Shown: positions 11,796-22,486, numbered from the stretch's first letter. The stretch: 64,000 bases of DNA from Paguma larvata (GCA_030068075.1 CM057828.1:114503699-114567698); one strand, 5' to 3'. Notes: generated by a model from the letters alone, not told the origin. Numbers and translations are program-made.

Positions 11796-12950
11796 TTAAA
11801 AAATAAAGCTTTATTGATATCTAATTCACATATCACAAAATTCATGCTTTTAAGACATATAATTCAGTAGTTTTTAATGTATTCAGAGTTGTGCAGCTAT
11901 CATCATTCTCTAATCCCCAAACATTCTCACTGTGCCCCAAAGAAACCCCGTACCTATTAGCAGTCACTCCCCATTCCCCCCTGGTCCCAGCACCTGGCAA
12001 CCACCAGTCTGCTTCCTGTGTCTAAAGATTTGCCAAGTACGAACATTCCATATAAATGGAATATTACAATATGGGGTTTTTCAAGTTTGCTTTCTTTCAC
12101 TTAGAGTGATGTTTTTAAGTTTTATACATGTTGTAGCATGCATGAGTACTTCATTCCTTTTTATGGACAAGTAATATTTGTAATATACTACTTTATGAAT
12201 ATATAATATTTTATTTATCCACCCATCAATTTCTGGATGTTTGGGCTATTCTAGTTATTTGGTCATCATGAACAGTGCTACCCAGGCATTTGGTGTCAAA
12301 TCTAATAATGTATTGTTAATTCTGAGGTCCTGAAGATTTACCCCCATCTTTTCTTCCAAGAGTTGTGACCTTTGGTGTCCAACTTCATTCTATTGCATAT
12401 GGATATCTAGTTGTTCTACCAATTGTTGAAGATGATATTCTTGCCCAGTTAAACTGCAGAAACTCAAATGGCTGTGGATACTTAGGTTTATTTTTAGAGT
12501 CTCAATTCTGTCCCATTGTATATGTTTATCCTTGGGCCAATGTCAAACTGTTTTGACTACTGTAGCTTTGTGGTAGGTTTTCGATTTTTGAAATTGGGAA
12601 GTCTGAGTCATCCAGCTTTGTTTTGCTTTCTCAATAGTGTTGTGACTATCTGGAACCCCTTGTAATTCTACATGAATTTGAGGATAGGCTTCTCTATTTC
12701 TGGAAAAAAAAGTAAGGCTATTGGGACTTTGATAGGGACTGTATCAACATCGGTATTAAGATAGCAATCTTAACATTTTTCAATCTCTTAATATGTAATG
12801 TCATTCCATTTATTTAGGTCTTCCTTAAATTTTTTCAACAATTTTTGTAGTTTTTAGTGGATGAATCTTTCACTTTCTTGGTTAAATTTACTCCTGCATA
12901 TTTTATTCTTTGATGCATTGTGAACAGAATTGTTTTCTTAATTTTAAAAA
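11796..12950 (-). mobile_element. Second antisense L1M copy
   Basis: A new 3'UTR start ('aaagctttattgatatctaattcacat') follows the first copy directly. It proceeds through 'cccctggtcccagcacctgg', 'cataaatggaatattaca' and the ORF2-derived segment 'tttggtgtcaaatc', 'cattctattgcatatggata' and 'gactactgtagctttgtgg'. Around 12275-12290 it jumps forward in the element, which marks an internal deletion. Confidence 0.8.
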
Positions 12951-12954
12951 GTTC

Positions 12955-13298
12955 AACTTGTCGATTTTTCTTTCATGGATTGTTCTTTTGGTGGTGTCTC
13001 TAAAAACCCATTACCAAACCCAAGGTCACATAGACTTTCTCCTATTTTCATCTAGAAGTTTTATCGTTTTCTATTTTACACAAGAGTTTGTGATCTGATT
13101 TTTGCATAAGTTCTCGGTCTACGTTCATTTTTTGCATACAGATGTCCATTGCAAAATAATCCTCCCTTTGTTGAAAGACCCTCATTTTGCTATTGAATTG
13201 TATACAGGTGCCCGATTCTTCCAGGGTCATATTTTGAAAAGATTATCCTCTCCACATTAAATTACCCTTGCATCTTTGTCCACAATCACTTGACTGTA
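12955..13298 (-). mobile_element. Third antisense L1 copy, left half
   Basis: Repeats ORF2 sequence already present in the second copy: 'atggattgttcttttggtgg', 'tctagaagttttat', 'ttttgcatacagatgtcc'. This shows it is a separate element. It stops at 13298 and resumes at about 14585 after a nested sense L1. Confidence 0.78.
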
Positions 13299-14576
13299 TT
13301 TTCATAATGGTTGCTGGGAAAATGGATATCCACATGCAAAAGAAAATAATTGGAACTTTATCTTACATCATATACAAAAATTTACTCAAAAAAGATCAAA
13401 GAACTAAATATAAGAGCTGAAACTATAAAACTCTTAGAAAAAAATGTAAGAGAAAAGCTTCACGAATTAGATTTGGCAATGATTTCTTGAATGTGACATC
13501 AAAAGCACAAGGCAACAAAATAAAAAATAGGTAAATAGGACTCATCAAAGTTAAAACCTTTTGTGCATCAGAGGACAAAATTAAGAGGGTAAAAAGAAGC
13601 AATAGAATAAGAGAAGATATTTGCAAATCATACATCTGAAAAAGGATTAATATCAAGAATATAGAAAGAACTCCCAACAACTTAACAACAACGAAAAACA
13701 AATGGCACAATTCAAAAATGGGCAAAGGACTTAAACATTCCCTCAGAGAAGATATACAAATGGCCAACATGCACAGGTTCAACACCACCAACGATCAGGA
13801 AAATGCAAATCAAAATCAAATGAAAAACAATCACATACCACTTCACACCTACTAGGATGGCTGTTTTTTATATACATGAAAAAATATATAAAAATAATGT
13901 GTTCATGAAAATGTGGAGAATTGGAACCCTTGTATGTTGCTGGTGGGAATGTAAAATGGTGCAACCACTGTGGAAAACAGTTTGACCATTTCTCAAAAAG
14001 TTATACGTATAAGTAGATCATACGTTCTACTCACTCCTAGGTATATACCCCAAAGAACTGAAAGAAGGAAATCAAATAGATATTGTACACTGAGGTTTAT
14101 ACTAATATCTTTTACAATGGCCAAAAGGTCGGAACACACCAAATATTCATCAACTGATGAATGGATAAACAAAATTGGGTGTAAACATACGATGGAATAT
14201 TATTCAGCCTTAAAAAGAAATGAAGTTCTGATGCATGCTACAACATGGTTGAACCTTGGAAACATTACGCTAAGTGAAATAAGCCAGACACAAAATGACA
14301 CATACTGTATGATTCTACTTACACACAGTTCGTAGAATAGGCAATTCATAGGGACTGGAGAGTAGACTAGAGGTTCCCGTGGCTGGTTGGGGGAGGGGAA
14401 TTGTTGCTCATGAGTACAGAGTTTCAGTTTGGGGTGATAAAAACATTCCGGAAATGGATAGTGGTAACAGGTTATACAACTCTGTGAATATACCAAACAC
14501 CACTGAATTATGTGCTTCAACATGGTTAAAACGGTCAAGTCTCTAATATGTATATTTTGTCAGAATAAAAACATTT
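13299..14576 (+). mobile_element. Sense L1 (ORF2 3' end + 3'UTR) nested in antisense L1
   Basis: Sense-strand LINE-1 encoding the C-terminal part of ORF2, whose full-length protein is an endonuclease/reverse transcriptase. Landmarks are 'ggatatccacatgcaaaag', 'gggaatgtaaaatggtgc', 'ggaatattattcagccttaa' and 'actgtatgattctactta', then a 3'UTR ending in AATAAAAA near 14570. Frame 13970-14335 reads EYYSALKRNEVLMHATTW, a recognisable ORF2 C-terminal motif. It lacks the endonuclease and most of the RT domain, and the frame is interrupted upstream, so it is dead. The antisense L1 sequence before 13298 is continued after 14585, so this is an insertion. The TSD is not clear, with only gtatt/gtatatt shared. 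Confidence 0.88.
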
Positions 14577-14584
14577 ATTAAGTA

Positions 14585-14770
14585 TATTTGCTTGTGTTTA
14601 TTTCTGGAATCTCTATTCTCTTCTATTGATCTATGTATCTATTCCTTCCTAAAAATCACATTGTCTTGACTATCGTAGCTTTAAAGCAAATCTTGAAATC
14701 AGGAAATATGAGTATTTTAATTTTGTTCTTCCTCGATTTTGTGCTCCACATTCTTTTAGTCCTTAATTTC
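14585..14770 (-). mobile_element. Third antisense L1 copy, right half
   Basis: 'tgtttatttctggaatctct', 'ttctattgatctatgtatc', 'tatcgtagctttaaagc' continue the ORF2 antisense sequence exactly where 13298 left off. Confidence 0.78.
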
Positions 14771-15776
14771 ATTTTGTGCCAATAAGATGACAGAAATAGA
14801 ACAGTTGGTTACCTGCAAGTCCCTAACCACCCTGCGAATGAAAAGTACATAGCGTATGTTTCTATTTTCATGAAATTCGACACTAGGCCAAATCAATCAA
14901 TCTGTGGCCGAAAACAGAGCACGACAGTGATTGTCTCTGATGGGAAGGGCAGGGATTGACTGGAGACTGTATAGTAGAAGCAAAAAGTCTATGGCAACAT
15001 CCTTCACTTGCCCCAAATACTATGACCTGACTGAGAAAGAGAAGTCACATAGACAACTGAAGCAGCACCGAGAAAAACAGCGTGAAAACTAGAAGAATGT
15101 GGTCTCATGCAAGTCAAAACGAGAAATTGTTTTAAAAGGAGGTGCCTCATCATGTCTAAAACTTCCCATACATTGCGCAAGTTCGAGACTAAGCTCTCTC
15201 CATTGGATTGAACAATAAGAAAGTTGTTATAAGCCTTGAGAAAACAGTTCAATGTCCTTGGGGCTTGGGAACAAAACAGGATGTCTTATGCAAATTTAAA
15301 CCTATGCTTTCTGAAAATCTGACAAGAAAGCCTTAAGCAACGAAAGTAATTACCAGAAATAATACAGTGTGACAGCCTAGAATATTAGTTTTGATTTCTG
15401 AACCGGTCCCTCGTGTGATAAAAATAACCCAAGTGTGTCCCCCTTTACTATTCAGATATTTCCACATCTTACAAGAAATCTTTCATAATAATAGAGAATG
15501 TTAATTAAGAAGACTTATGTATAATCACAGTTTATGACAAAGTATGGTGTTGTGTCCTTCAAATATTTTAAGTGTACCTTTTTTCTTTTTCTAGAAGTGT
15601 CAACATCAGGCCAATTTCAGGACCAGGCTCTGATTTCCTCAGTTGCTAAAACTCCCTCTGTGGGAAATAATAGTCATTCCTCCCCACACATGAAGAATGG
15701 TATTCTAGGTTGAAAAGCTCTTTGAATTTTAAAACAATTACGTCCCATCTGGAAGCAGATAGCAAAGTCCTTACTG
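14771..15776. other. Unassigned non-coding DNA
   Basis: About 1 kb between the L1 nest and the next SINE. No repeat or coding signal recognised; an open frame at 15004-15252 (minus) has no family resemblance. Confidence 0.5.
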
Positions 15777-16004
15777 TTTTCTTCTTCTTTTTTTTAATGT
15801 TTACTTATTCTTCAGAGATAGAGAGAGACCGAGCATGAGCAAGGGAGGGGCAGAGAAAGAGAGAGGGAGACCCAGAATTCGAAGCAGGCTCCGGGCTCTG
15901 AGCCATCAGCACAGAGCCAGACACGGGGCTCGAACCCATAAAAGTGAGACCATGACATGAGATGAAGTCAGACACTTAACTGACTGCGCCACTCAGGCGC
16001 CCCT
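15777..16004 (-). mobile_element. CanSINE (felid type)
   Basis: Full-length body with 'gaagcaggctccgggctctg' and the head 'gactgcgccactcaggcgcccc'. The TSD gtccttactg is present at 15767-15776 and 16007-16016. Confidence 0.94.
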
Positions 16005-16346
16005 TGGTCCTTACTGGCTTCAATTGTGACAGCCTCAAACGAAGTGGAGCACAGCAAATGTTCCTAGATGCTCCTCCGAACATCCTCTGAGGCAAGTACT
16101 TTTTCTCAATACCAGCGGTTTAATTTGGGAAACCTTCTATTTTTATAAGATCAAAGCTCACAACTCCAAATGCATCCCTCTCTAGGTGACGATCTGGGGT
16201 TTACTTACCAGTCTCCAAGAATTTGGCAAATGCTTAGTGGTATCTCCTCCCTTCATCCCCACAGCCCAAGGAAATTTGCTGAGTCATTTGAAATGCCTGC
16301 GTACCTGCTCTCACTCTGTGCTTTGCCCTGGAAAGGAGGCTTTTTT

Positions 16347-16531
16347 TTAAAAATGTTTATTTAATTTTGAGAGCGGGGAGGGGCAGAGAGAAAGGGAGAC
16401 ACAGGATCCAAAGCAGGGTCCAGGCTCTAAGCTGTCAGCACAGAGCCCGACGTGGAACTTGTACTTGTGAATTGGGAGATCATGACCTGAGCCCAAGTCA
16501 GATGCTTAACTGACTGAGCCACAGGTGTCCC
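16347..16531 (-). mobile_element. CanSINE with internal deletion
   Basis: The GA tract is nearly gone ('tttgagagcggggaggggcag'), and the head is shortened to 'gactgagccacaggtgtcc'. The TSD aggcttttt flanks it at about 16337-16346 and 16532-16541. Confidence 0.93.
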
Positions 16532-16603
16532 AGGCTTTTTTAACATAGGAAAAGACCTTGGTCCTCAGCCCAAAGAGATTTTAAGGACAAAGGCCTCAAG
16601 ATT

Positions 16604-16624
16604 AAAAACAAAACAAAACAAAAC
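16604..16624 (+). repeat. (AAAAC)n microsatellite
   Basis: About four AAAAC units in a row. Confidence 0.85.
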
Positions 16625-16736
16625 GATTATATGTCATCTCATCTGCTACTTGCTAATCCTGATTCTCCTTTAAATTTATGTCTGCTTGTGTTAATAATAG
16701 TAGTAATCATTAGTATTATCATTAGTATTATTAGTA

Positions 16737-16930
16737 TTTATTGATCATATACTATGTCTCAGGTATGGTTCCAAGTGCTTTACTCCCTTATTACTCAAAA
16801 ACCAGATGAAGTAGGTAAAATTATTATTGTTTTTTCATAGATAAAGAGACCGAGACCCAGGATGGTTGGGTATCTTGCATGTGGGCACAGAGTCACCGGG
16901 GATCCCAGCCCCGGAGTGGAGCCCATGAGC
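16737..16930 (-). mobile_element. MIR SINE
   Basis: 'atatactatgtctcaggtat', 'ccaagtgctttac', 'gatgaagtaggta', 'tagataaagagaccgagac' follow the reverse complement of MIR. An ATT/AGT-rich run (16690-16736) precedes it. Confidence 0.78.
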
Positions 16931-17202
16931 CTAGATTTCCCTTTGCTGGAATCGTGCCCAGCCCCCGATTTCCTTATGTGTAAGTCACCGGGGAGCAATC
17001 GTTTCACCTGCTGAACAACCTCCATGAGGTCAGGGAGCAACCAAGGGGGGCAGCCTTCAGTTCCGCGGGCTCTGTAAAAATCAGCCAAGAGAAGATGGGT
17101 AGAGCTGCCGGAGCAGGATCTGCAGAACAGCGTCATTTCCCCCAGAGCTCCAGTTTCTAGTTTCTTTTACTTGTCTGCACTCTGGAGGCAGAACCCCGCA
17201 GC

Positions 17203-17405
17203 GCCAGAGAAACAAAGAAACAAAATATGAAGAAAGGGAGAGACAAACAGAAAGGAAGATACAAAGGAAGATAGAAAGACAGAAGGAAGGAAGGAAGGAA
17301 GGGAGGGAGGGAGGGAGGAAGGGAGGGAGGGAGGAAGGAAGAAAGGAAGGGAGGGAGGGAGGAAGGGAGGGAGAGAAGGGAGGGTAGGAGGGAGGGAGGA
17401 AGGAT
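17203..17405 (+). repeat. Purine microsatellite (GGAA/GGGA)n
   Basis: An A-rich purine lead (17203-17280) is followed by 125 bases of GGAA and GGGA units. Antisense open frames (17081-17516) are Pro/Ser/Leu repeats made by this tract. Confidence 0.95.
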
Positions 17406-17879
17406 TGCAGCTTCACTAAACTCAGGGTAGGTGGTACCTTCCTCTGCCTGACCCAGTAGAGTATTCTTGCTGTAACAAAAGTTCCCTTTGTTTGGAATAA
17501 TAAATGTTTTGTTCAAGTATTTAGGTGCTTAGGATTACTACCTTTGTTCTTAGCAAATCCATAAAGAGGAAAGCTGAACACACATAATTTGGAAGGGAGA
17601 GACCAAGTCAAATACTGATGTAATTAACCACCACTGTGGAAGGAGAAAAAAAAGGAAACAAACCCAGTGTTTTTGAGTAGAGCCCCATCTAGTGGCCATG
17701 AATGGCTACACTGACATGCTAAAAAGCAATCACCAAGGAATTCAAAGGAAAAACCAGTGAGACAAGACGCAACCAACAGAGAGGCCTTGGCAGTTTCTGT
17801 CTCAGTTCCCTCTTGGCCCATTATCTGGGACATATTTTTACAGCTGTAGTTGTACAATCTATCATGCAAAATATTTTTT
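17406..17879. other. Unassigned non-coding DNA with a CTCF-like motif
   Basis: No repeat recognised. It contains a strong CTCF-like motif on the minus strand at 17682-17695, listed separately. Confidence 0.5.
17682..17695 (-). promoter_or_regulatory. Candidate CTCF motif
   Basis: The minus strand reads CCACTAGATGGGGC, which fits the core CCASYAGRKGGCRS at 13 of 14 positions; flanking GG before CCAC also fits. Occupancy cannot be judged from sequence. Confidence 0.5.
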
Positions 17880-18049
17880 CTTTTTATTATTTGAGGGGGG
17901 GGGCAGAGGGAGCATGAGAGAGAATCTCAAGCGGGCTGCACTTTCAGTGCCGAGCCTGACACAGACCTCCATGCCACGACCCCGGGATCCTGACCTCAGC
18001 CAAAATCAAGTGTCAGGCACTCAACCGACTGAGCCACCCAGGCGCCCCA
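17880..18049 (-). mobile_element. CanSINE, older subtype
   Basis: Lacks the long felid body. The middle reads 'atctcaagcgggctgcac' and 'acgaccccgggatcctgacc', closer to the generic CanSINE. The TSD caaaatatttttt (13 bases) is exact at 17867-17879 and 18050-18062. Confidence 0.93.
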
Positions 18050-18062
18050 CAAAATATTTTTT

Positions 18063-18569
18063 TAAATGTGCTAAATTTAGAAACTAAAGGTAACTTAATG
18101 ACATTATCTTCAATCTCAGATCACATTTACATTAGTGAAGGAAGTAACAAATAATTTAATAAAAATATTGAGAGATCCTATCGATGGTGAAACTGGGAAA
18201 GGAGTCTTGCATAGGCCAGAGGTCCACGATTTTGTGGAGATGGAGAACAAGTGACGGCGGAACTCGGGTCTACGGTGCGACCCATCCTACCCCTCCATCC
18301 ATGGCACTTCACTGTCATGGCCGCATAATGTCTCTTGCTTTTCTTATTTGTTTCCTTTTATCCCCATTCCCCACATGCTTTCTTCTTTCCTCACAAAGTC
18401 TTCGGACTTTCACCCCTGAAAAGGAACAAGTAACCAAATGTTACATTTGAAGAAACCATTCAACACTGTACCTAACATATCCCCTTGTGTCTGAATATTA
18501 ATGTACATTCATTTTTATGTACATTCTTGCAAAATATGTTTTGTTGTTTTGAATGCATATGTTTTGTTC
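18063..18569. other. Unassigned non-coding DNA
   Basis: AT-rich, no repeat recognised with confidence; the last 100 bases may already belong to the L1 3'UTR that follows. Confidence 0.45.
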
Positions 18570-18910
18570 TCTTTTCATTTTCAATTGAAGTAAATTTTAT
18601 GTACATCAAAATGCACAGATCTTAAGTGTGCTGTTCGATGAATTTTGACAAATAGCTATACCCGTGTAGCTCATACCTCTATCAAAATATGAAGCATTTC
18701 CATAAGCCCGGAAAGTTCCTTCATGTACTCCCCCAGTCGGTGCTCTCCCTCTCCTCACCTAGAGGAAGCTGAACCCACTCAATCATCAGTTAGTTTTACC
18801 TGTTCCAGAAAGTCACATAGATGGGATTATAGAGTACACGATCTACCATGTCTGGCTTTTTTCACTTAACTTAATGCTTTTGTGTTTCATCCATGGCAGG
18901 AGTTTTTGGT
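18570..18910 (-). mobile_element. L1M 3'UTR, antisense (part 1)
   Basis: 'attgaagtaaattttatgta', 'gatgaattttgacaaatagc', 'ccggaaagttccttcatg', 'gttagttttacctgttcc' and 'cattatctggctttttt'-like landmarks are in the order of an antisense L1M 3'UTR. It continues at 19151 after a SINE insertion. Confidence 0.8.
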
Positions 18911-19150
18911 GTTTTTTTTTTAAGTTTATTTATTTATTTTGAGACAGAGAGAGAAAGAGAGAGAGAGAGACAGCGTGCACTTGCAGGAAAGGGGCAGAGA
19001 GAGAGAGAGAGAGGGAGAGGAAGAATACTAAGCAGGCTCCACACTCTCAGTGTGGAGCCCAATGCAGGGCTTCATCTCATGATTCGTGGGATCGTGACCT
19101 GAGCTGAAATCAAGAGTTAGATGCTTAACTGACTAAGCCACCCAGCAACC
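18911..19150 (-). mobile_element. CanSINE inserted in L1
   Basis: T-rich tail side, two GA runs, 'ctcagtgtggagcccaatgc' in the body and 'ctaagccacccagcaacc' as a mutated head. L1 sequence on the two sides is continuous. Confidence 0.9.
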
Positions 19151-19763
19151 TCTGTCTTGCTTTGTTTTAATTGAATAGTATTCCATTGTGTAAATATAGC
19201 ACAATTTATCAGTTCACTGCTTGATGGACATTTGGGTTGTGTCCACTTTCTAGCTATTATGACAGGGCTTCTATAAACATCCATGTGCAAATATTTTTGT
19301 GGCATGTGTTGCCATGTCTCTTGGATAAATACCTAGGAGTCGAAGCTGGATCAGAAGGTAGGTTTATAGCTACCTAAAACCTGGTTTAGACCAGCTATCT
19401 AAAGTGGAAGGACGATGTCCGATTTCCACGAACGAAGTATACCGTTCCAGTTTCTCCACATCCTCAACAACATTTAGTGTTCTCTGTCTTTTTAATTTTA
19501 GTGGGTGTGAAAGAGAATCCCATTGTGGTTTTATTTTCTCATGATTAATAATGCGAGCATTTTCTAATGTGCTTATTTCTATATCTTCTTTTATGAAGTA
19601 TCTTTCAAACCTTTTGGCCATTCTTTTACTGGGATGATTATCATTTGGTTACTAATATACAGTCATCTTTAATATATTCTGGCCATAAGTCCCTTTTCAG
19701 ATTTATATATTGAGAATAGTCTTCTCCCAACTTATGATTGACTTTTTCTGCTTAACAAGGTCT
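19151..19763 (-). mobile_element. L1M ORF2 end, antisense (part 2)
   Basis: 'gaatagtattccattgtg', 'tgatggacatttgggttgtg', 'aatacctaggagtcgaagctgg', 'ctccacatcctcaacaaca' and 'agtgggtgtgaaagagaat' continue the antisense L1 from 18910. Confidence 0.85.
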
Positions 19764-19769
19764 TCTGAT

Positions 19770-19970
19770 TATTTATTTATTTATTTATTTATTTAATTAT
19801 TTATTTATTTTTAGAGTGTGAGACATGATTGGGGGAGAGGAGGAGAGGGAGAGAGAGAATCTTAAGCAGGGTCCACGCTCAGCATGGAACCAGACACGAG
19901 GCTCGATCCCACGACTCTGGGAGCTGAAATCAGGAGTCTGATGCTCAACTGACTGAGCCACCCAAGTGCC
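19770..19970 (-). mobile_element. CanSINE, older subtype, (TTTA)n tail
   Basis: The tail has expanded to a TTTA/TTATT repeat (19770-19810). The body has the generic CanSINE form 'ggctcgatcccacgactctg'. A short TSD tctgat flanks it at 19764-19769 and 19971-19976. Confidence 0.9.
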
Positions 19971-19976
19971 TCTGAT

Positions 19977-20400
19977 AAGTAATTTTTAACTATATTGCAG
20001 TCCAGTTCCTCAATGTTATCTCTATGTTTAGTAAATTTTTTACTGAATCTAGAAAATCTATGCTTATTCCAAGTTCATGGAAATGCTATCTTGTCTTCTA
20101 AAACTTTTTTATTTTAGTTTTTATGTTTAGTTTTATGATTGTTCTTGAATTAATTTTGTATTAATTAATTATTAATGCAAATTATTCCCTCCCTGTGTTT
20201 ACTCAGTCATTCACGCACTATTTGTTAATGTCTTTGTCAAAAATCAATTGATCATTGTATTACATGACCATTTGTTGACTTCAGCAAAGATGCACATAAT
20301 TCAGTTTGGCTTTGGTTTGCTTCAGTTGATTTTTACTTGTGTAGAATGAGCATATGACTGTATTTAAATGATCTTTTTTTTTTTGTTTTCTTCTCCCCTA
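19977..20400 (-). mobile_element. L1M ORF2, antisense (part 3)
   Basis: 'gcagtccagttcctcaatg' and 'gtcaaaaatcaattgatcattg' continue the antisense ORF2 region. Confidence 0.75.
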
Positions 20401-20420
20401 TATTTAGAGTAAAAATTCTA

Positions 20421-20646
20421 GGGGCGCCTGGATGGCTTAGTCGGTTCGGTGTCTGACTTCAGCTGAGGTCATGATCTCTCAGTTGGTGAGTTCGAGTCCC
20501 GCATCTGGCTCTGAGTTGCTGATGGCTTGGAGCCTGGAGCCTGCTTCAGATTCTGTGTCTCCCTCTCTCTCTCCCCCTCCCCTGCTCACACTCTGTCTCT
20601 GTGTCTCAAAAATGAATAAACATTAAAAAAAATAAAAAATAAATAA
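20421..20646 (+). mobile_element. CanSINE, plus strand, close to consensus
   Basis: Head GGGGCGCCTGGATGGCTTAG at 20421, 'gttcgagtcccgcatctggc', a (TC)n tract and an AATAAA tail. Short TSD agtaaaaa at 20409-20416 and 20647-20654. The body carries an extra 'gcctggagcctg' duplication-like segment. Confidence 0.94.
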
Positions 20647-20678
20647 AGTAAAAACCCCAAGAAAAGACAAATACGAAC

Positions 20679-20723
20679 TACTGACATGTGAATCTTGGGG
20701 AACACAAACATTCAGTCCATGAC
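20679..20723 (-). mobile_element. Possible MaLR LTR end
   Basis: 'gaatcttggggaacacaaac' followed by 'attcagtccatgacaac' resembles the antisense terminus of MST/MLT1-type LTRs. Too short for certainty. Confidence 0.4.
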
Positions 20724-20801
20724 AACAGTGCTATGAATAGTACTCTATAAATGACAGTCTGCTCAATTTCTGATAATGTCATTTCAAATATTTTTATCCT
20801 T

Positions 20802-20937
20802 GGGGCACCTGGCTGGCTCAGTTGGTAGAGTATGCAACTCCTGACCTCAGGGTTATGAGTTCAATCCCCACATTTGGTGTGAAGTCTACTTTAAAAAAAT
20901 GGTAAAAAAAAAATCACAGAAACAGCAACAAAACCTG
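20802..20937 (+). mobile_element. Short CanSINE, strongly tRNA-like
   Basis: This copy belongs to the short subtype. The head keeps an A box ('tggctcagttggtagagt') and a B box ('ggttatgagttcaatcc') like a tRNA, then goes straight to 'gaagtctactttaaaa' and an A-rich tail with no felid body. The TSD aatattttt(t)atcctt flanks it at about 20787-20801 and 20938-20954. It is a retroposon, not a functional tRNA gene. Confidence 0.9.
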
Positions 20938-21152
20938 AATATTTTTTTATCCTTACTGCTCATTGTTCATTTTCAATATCAATTACTGAGAGATTAGTGA
21001 CAAGTCTTTAACTGTGACTGTGGATTGCTTATCTTTCCTCTTAATTCTGTCAATTCTTGCTTCATGGTTTTTGATGTTCTGCTTTTAAATCCATTTTTGT
21101 TTAAGATAAAGTCTCCTTGATGACTTAATGTATGTATCAGTATGAACTATTC
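20938..21152 (-). mobile_element. L1M internal fragment, antisense
   Basis: 'tctgtcaattcttgcttcat' and 'tttaagataaagtctccttg' match the antisense L1 region between endonuclease and RT. This belongs to a different position in the element than the piece ending at 20400. Confidence 0.65.
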
Positions 21153-21167
21153 CTTTTTACCTCTTCT

Positions 21168-21396
21168 GTTTTTTAAGCTTTTTTTTAATGTTCATTCATT
21201 TTTGAGAGAGAGAGAGAGAGTGAGCGAGAGAGAGCAGGGGAGGGGCAGAGAGCAAGGGAGGCACAGAATCCGAAGCAGGCTCCAGGCTCCAAGCTGTCAG
21301 CACAGAGCCTGACGTGGGACCTGAACTCATGAACGAGGAGATCATGACCTGATTCAAATTTGGAGGCTTAATTGACTGGGCCACCCAAGTGTGTCA
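21168..21396 (-). mobile_element. CanSINE (felid type), (GA)n expanded
   Basis: 'gaagcaggctccaggctcc', 'agcacagagcctgacgtggg' and a mutated head 'gggccacccaagtg'. TSD ctttttacctcttct (21153-21167) versus ctctttacctcttct (21397-21411). Confidence 0.94.
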
Positions 21397-21798
21397 CTCT
21401 TTACCTCTTCTAATAGTCCTTGTCTTTAAGTCTACTTTACCTGACGTATAGATACACCAGGTTTCTTATGCTTAGTGTTTATATCCAACACAGTTTTGTC
21501 TTTATATTTAAAATGCACCATCTGTAGACAACATAGTTGGGTCCTGTATTTCAGTTAGTCTAAGGGTCCTTTACTTTTAATTGGAATATTTATTTACGTT
21601 TATTGTAATTATTGTTATGGATGTATTTAATCTACCATATTGCCATTGGTTTGGAATTTGTTTTGTTTCCTTTGTTCTTTGTTCTTTTTCTTTGTTCTTT
21701 GTTCTGTGACTGTGGATTTCTTATCTTTCGTCTTAATTCTGTCAATTCTTTCCTCTTAATTCTTGTCAATTTGGGATTAATCAAATATTTTTAGCATT
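21397..21798 (-). mobile_element. L1M internal fragment, antisense
   Basis: 'aagtctactttacctgacgt', 'tagacaacatagttgggtcc' and 'ttttaattggaatatttattt' are L1 landmarks in antisense order. The end of this piece contains a copied patch (21704-21750), described in the findings. Confidence 0.75.
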
Positions 21799-22230
21799 TG
21801 TTGTGGGTTGAATTGGGTCCCTCTCCATTCATATGTTTAAGTCTTAACCCCACAGAATTGCATAATGTGAACCTACTTGGAAATATGTTTGTTACAGTTG
21901 TAATTAGTTAAGATTTGGTCACACTGGAGTAGTGTGGGTCCCCGACTGAAGGTGACTGGCTTTCCTTGCAAAAAGAATGCCATATGAAGGGAGAGCACAT
22001 GGGAGGGCACCGTGGGAAGACTGGAATTATCTTTCACAAGCCAAGGACCTGTGGAAGCTGAGAGAGAGGCCTGGGACACATCCTTCCCTAGACCTTCTTC
22101 AGAGGGAACATGGCCCTGCTGACATCCTGATTTTGTACCTCTGGGCTCTGAAACTGTAACAATAAATGTCTGTTGTTTCAGCCACCCAGTTTGTGGTACT
22201 GTGTTATGACAGGCCTTGAAAATTAATACA
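21799..22230 (+). mobile_element. MaLR MLT1-like solo LTR
   Basis: A 432-bp LTR beginning 'tgttgtgggttgaattgggt' and ending 'aattaataca', so it keeps TG...CA-type ends. Inner landmarks are 'cattcatatgtttaagtc', 'cttcacaagccaagg' and 'aataaatgtctgttgtttca', which contains the polyadenylation signal. No internal retroviral sequence is present, so it is a solo LTR. Apparent peptides on either strand are chance frames. It lies inside antisense L1 sequence. Confidence 0.85.
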
Positions 22231-22264
22231 ATATTCCAATTAATGTATTTTATTGGATTTTTAA

Positions 22265-22486
22265 ATTCTTTTCTCTCTCTTTTTTTTTTTTTTTTTTTGA
22301 GAGACAGTAGCAGTGAGAGGGGGAGTGGGGATAGGGGCAGAGAGAGAAGGAGACACAGAATCTGAAGCAGGCTCCAGCTCTGAGCTGTCAGCACAGAGCC
22401 TGACGTGGGGTTCGAACTCATGAGTCATGAGAACATGACCTGAGCAGAAGTCAGACGCTTAACCAACTGAGCCATCTGGGAGCCCC
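22265..22486 (-). mobile_element. CanSINE (felid type)
   Basis: Long T run at 22281-22299, the body 'ctgaagcaggctccagctctg', and the head 'actgagccatctgggagcccc'. Short TSD ggattttt at 22255-22262 and 22487-22494. Confidence 0.94.

Noticed and set aside
13423..13791. 122-codon minus-strand frame rich in Leu/Ile
   Set aside because: It is the antisense of the sense L1 ORF2 segment.
13970..14335. 121-codon plus-strand frame
   Set aside because: It is the decayed C-terminal end of L1 ORF2 within a truncated element, not a host gene.
20802..20937. tRNA-like A and B boxes
   Set aside because: The sequence continues into a SINE body and A-rich tail and has target duplications, so it is a retroposed SINE rather than a tRNA gene.
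21873..22421. 182-codon minus-strand frame, the longest in the window
   Set aside because: It runs through the antisense of an MLT1 LTR and the start of a CanSINE, with a Lys run from the SINE tail; composite of two repeats.
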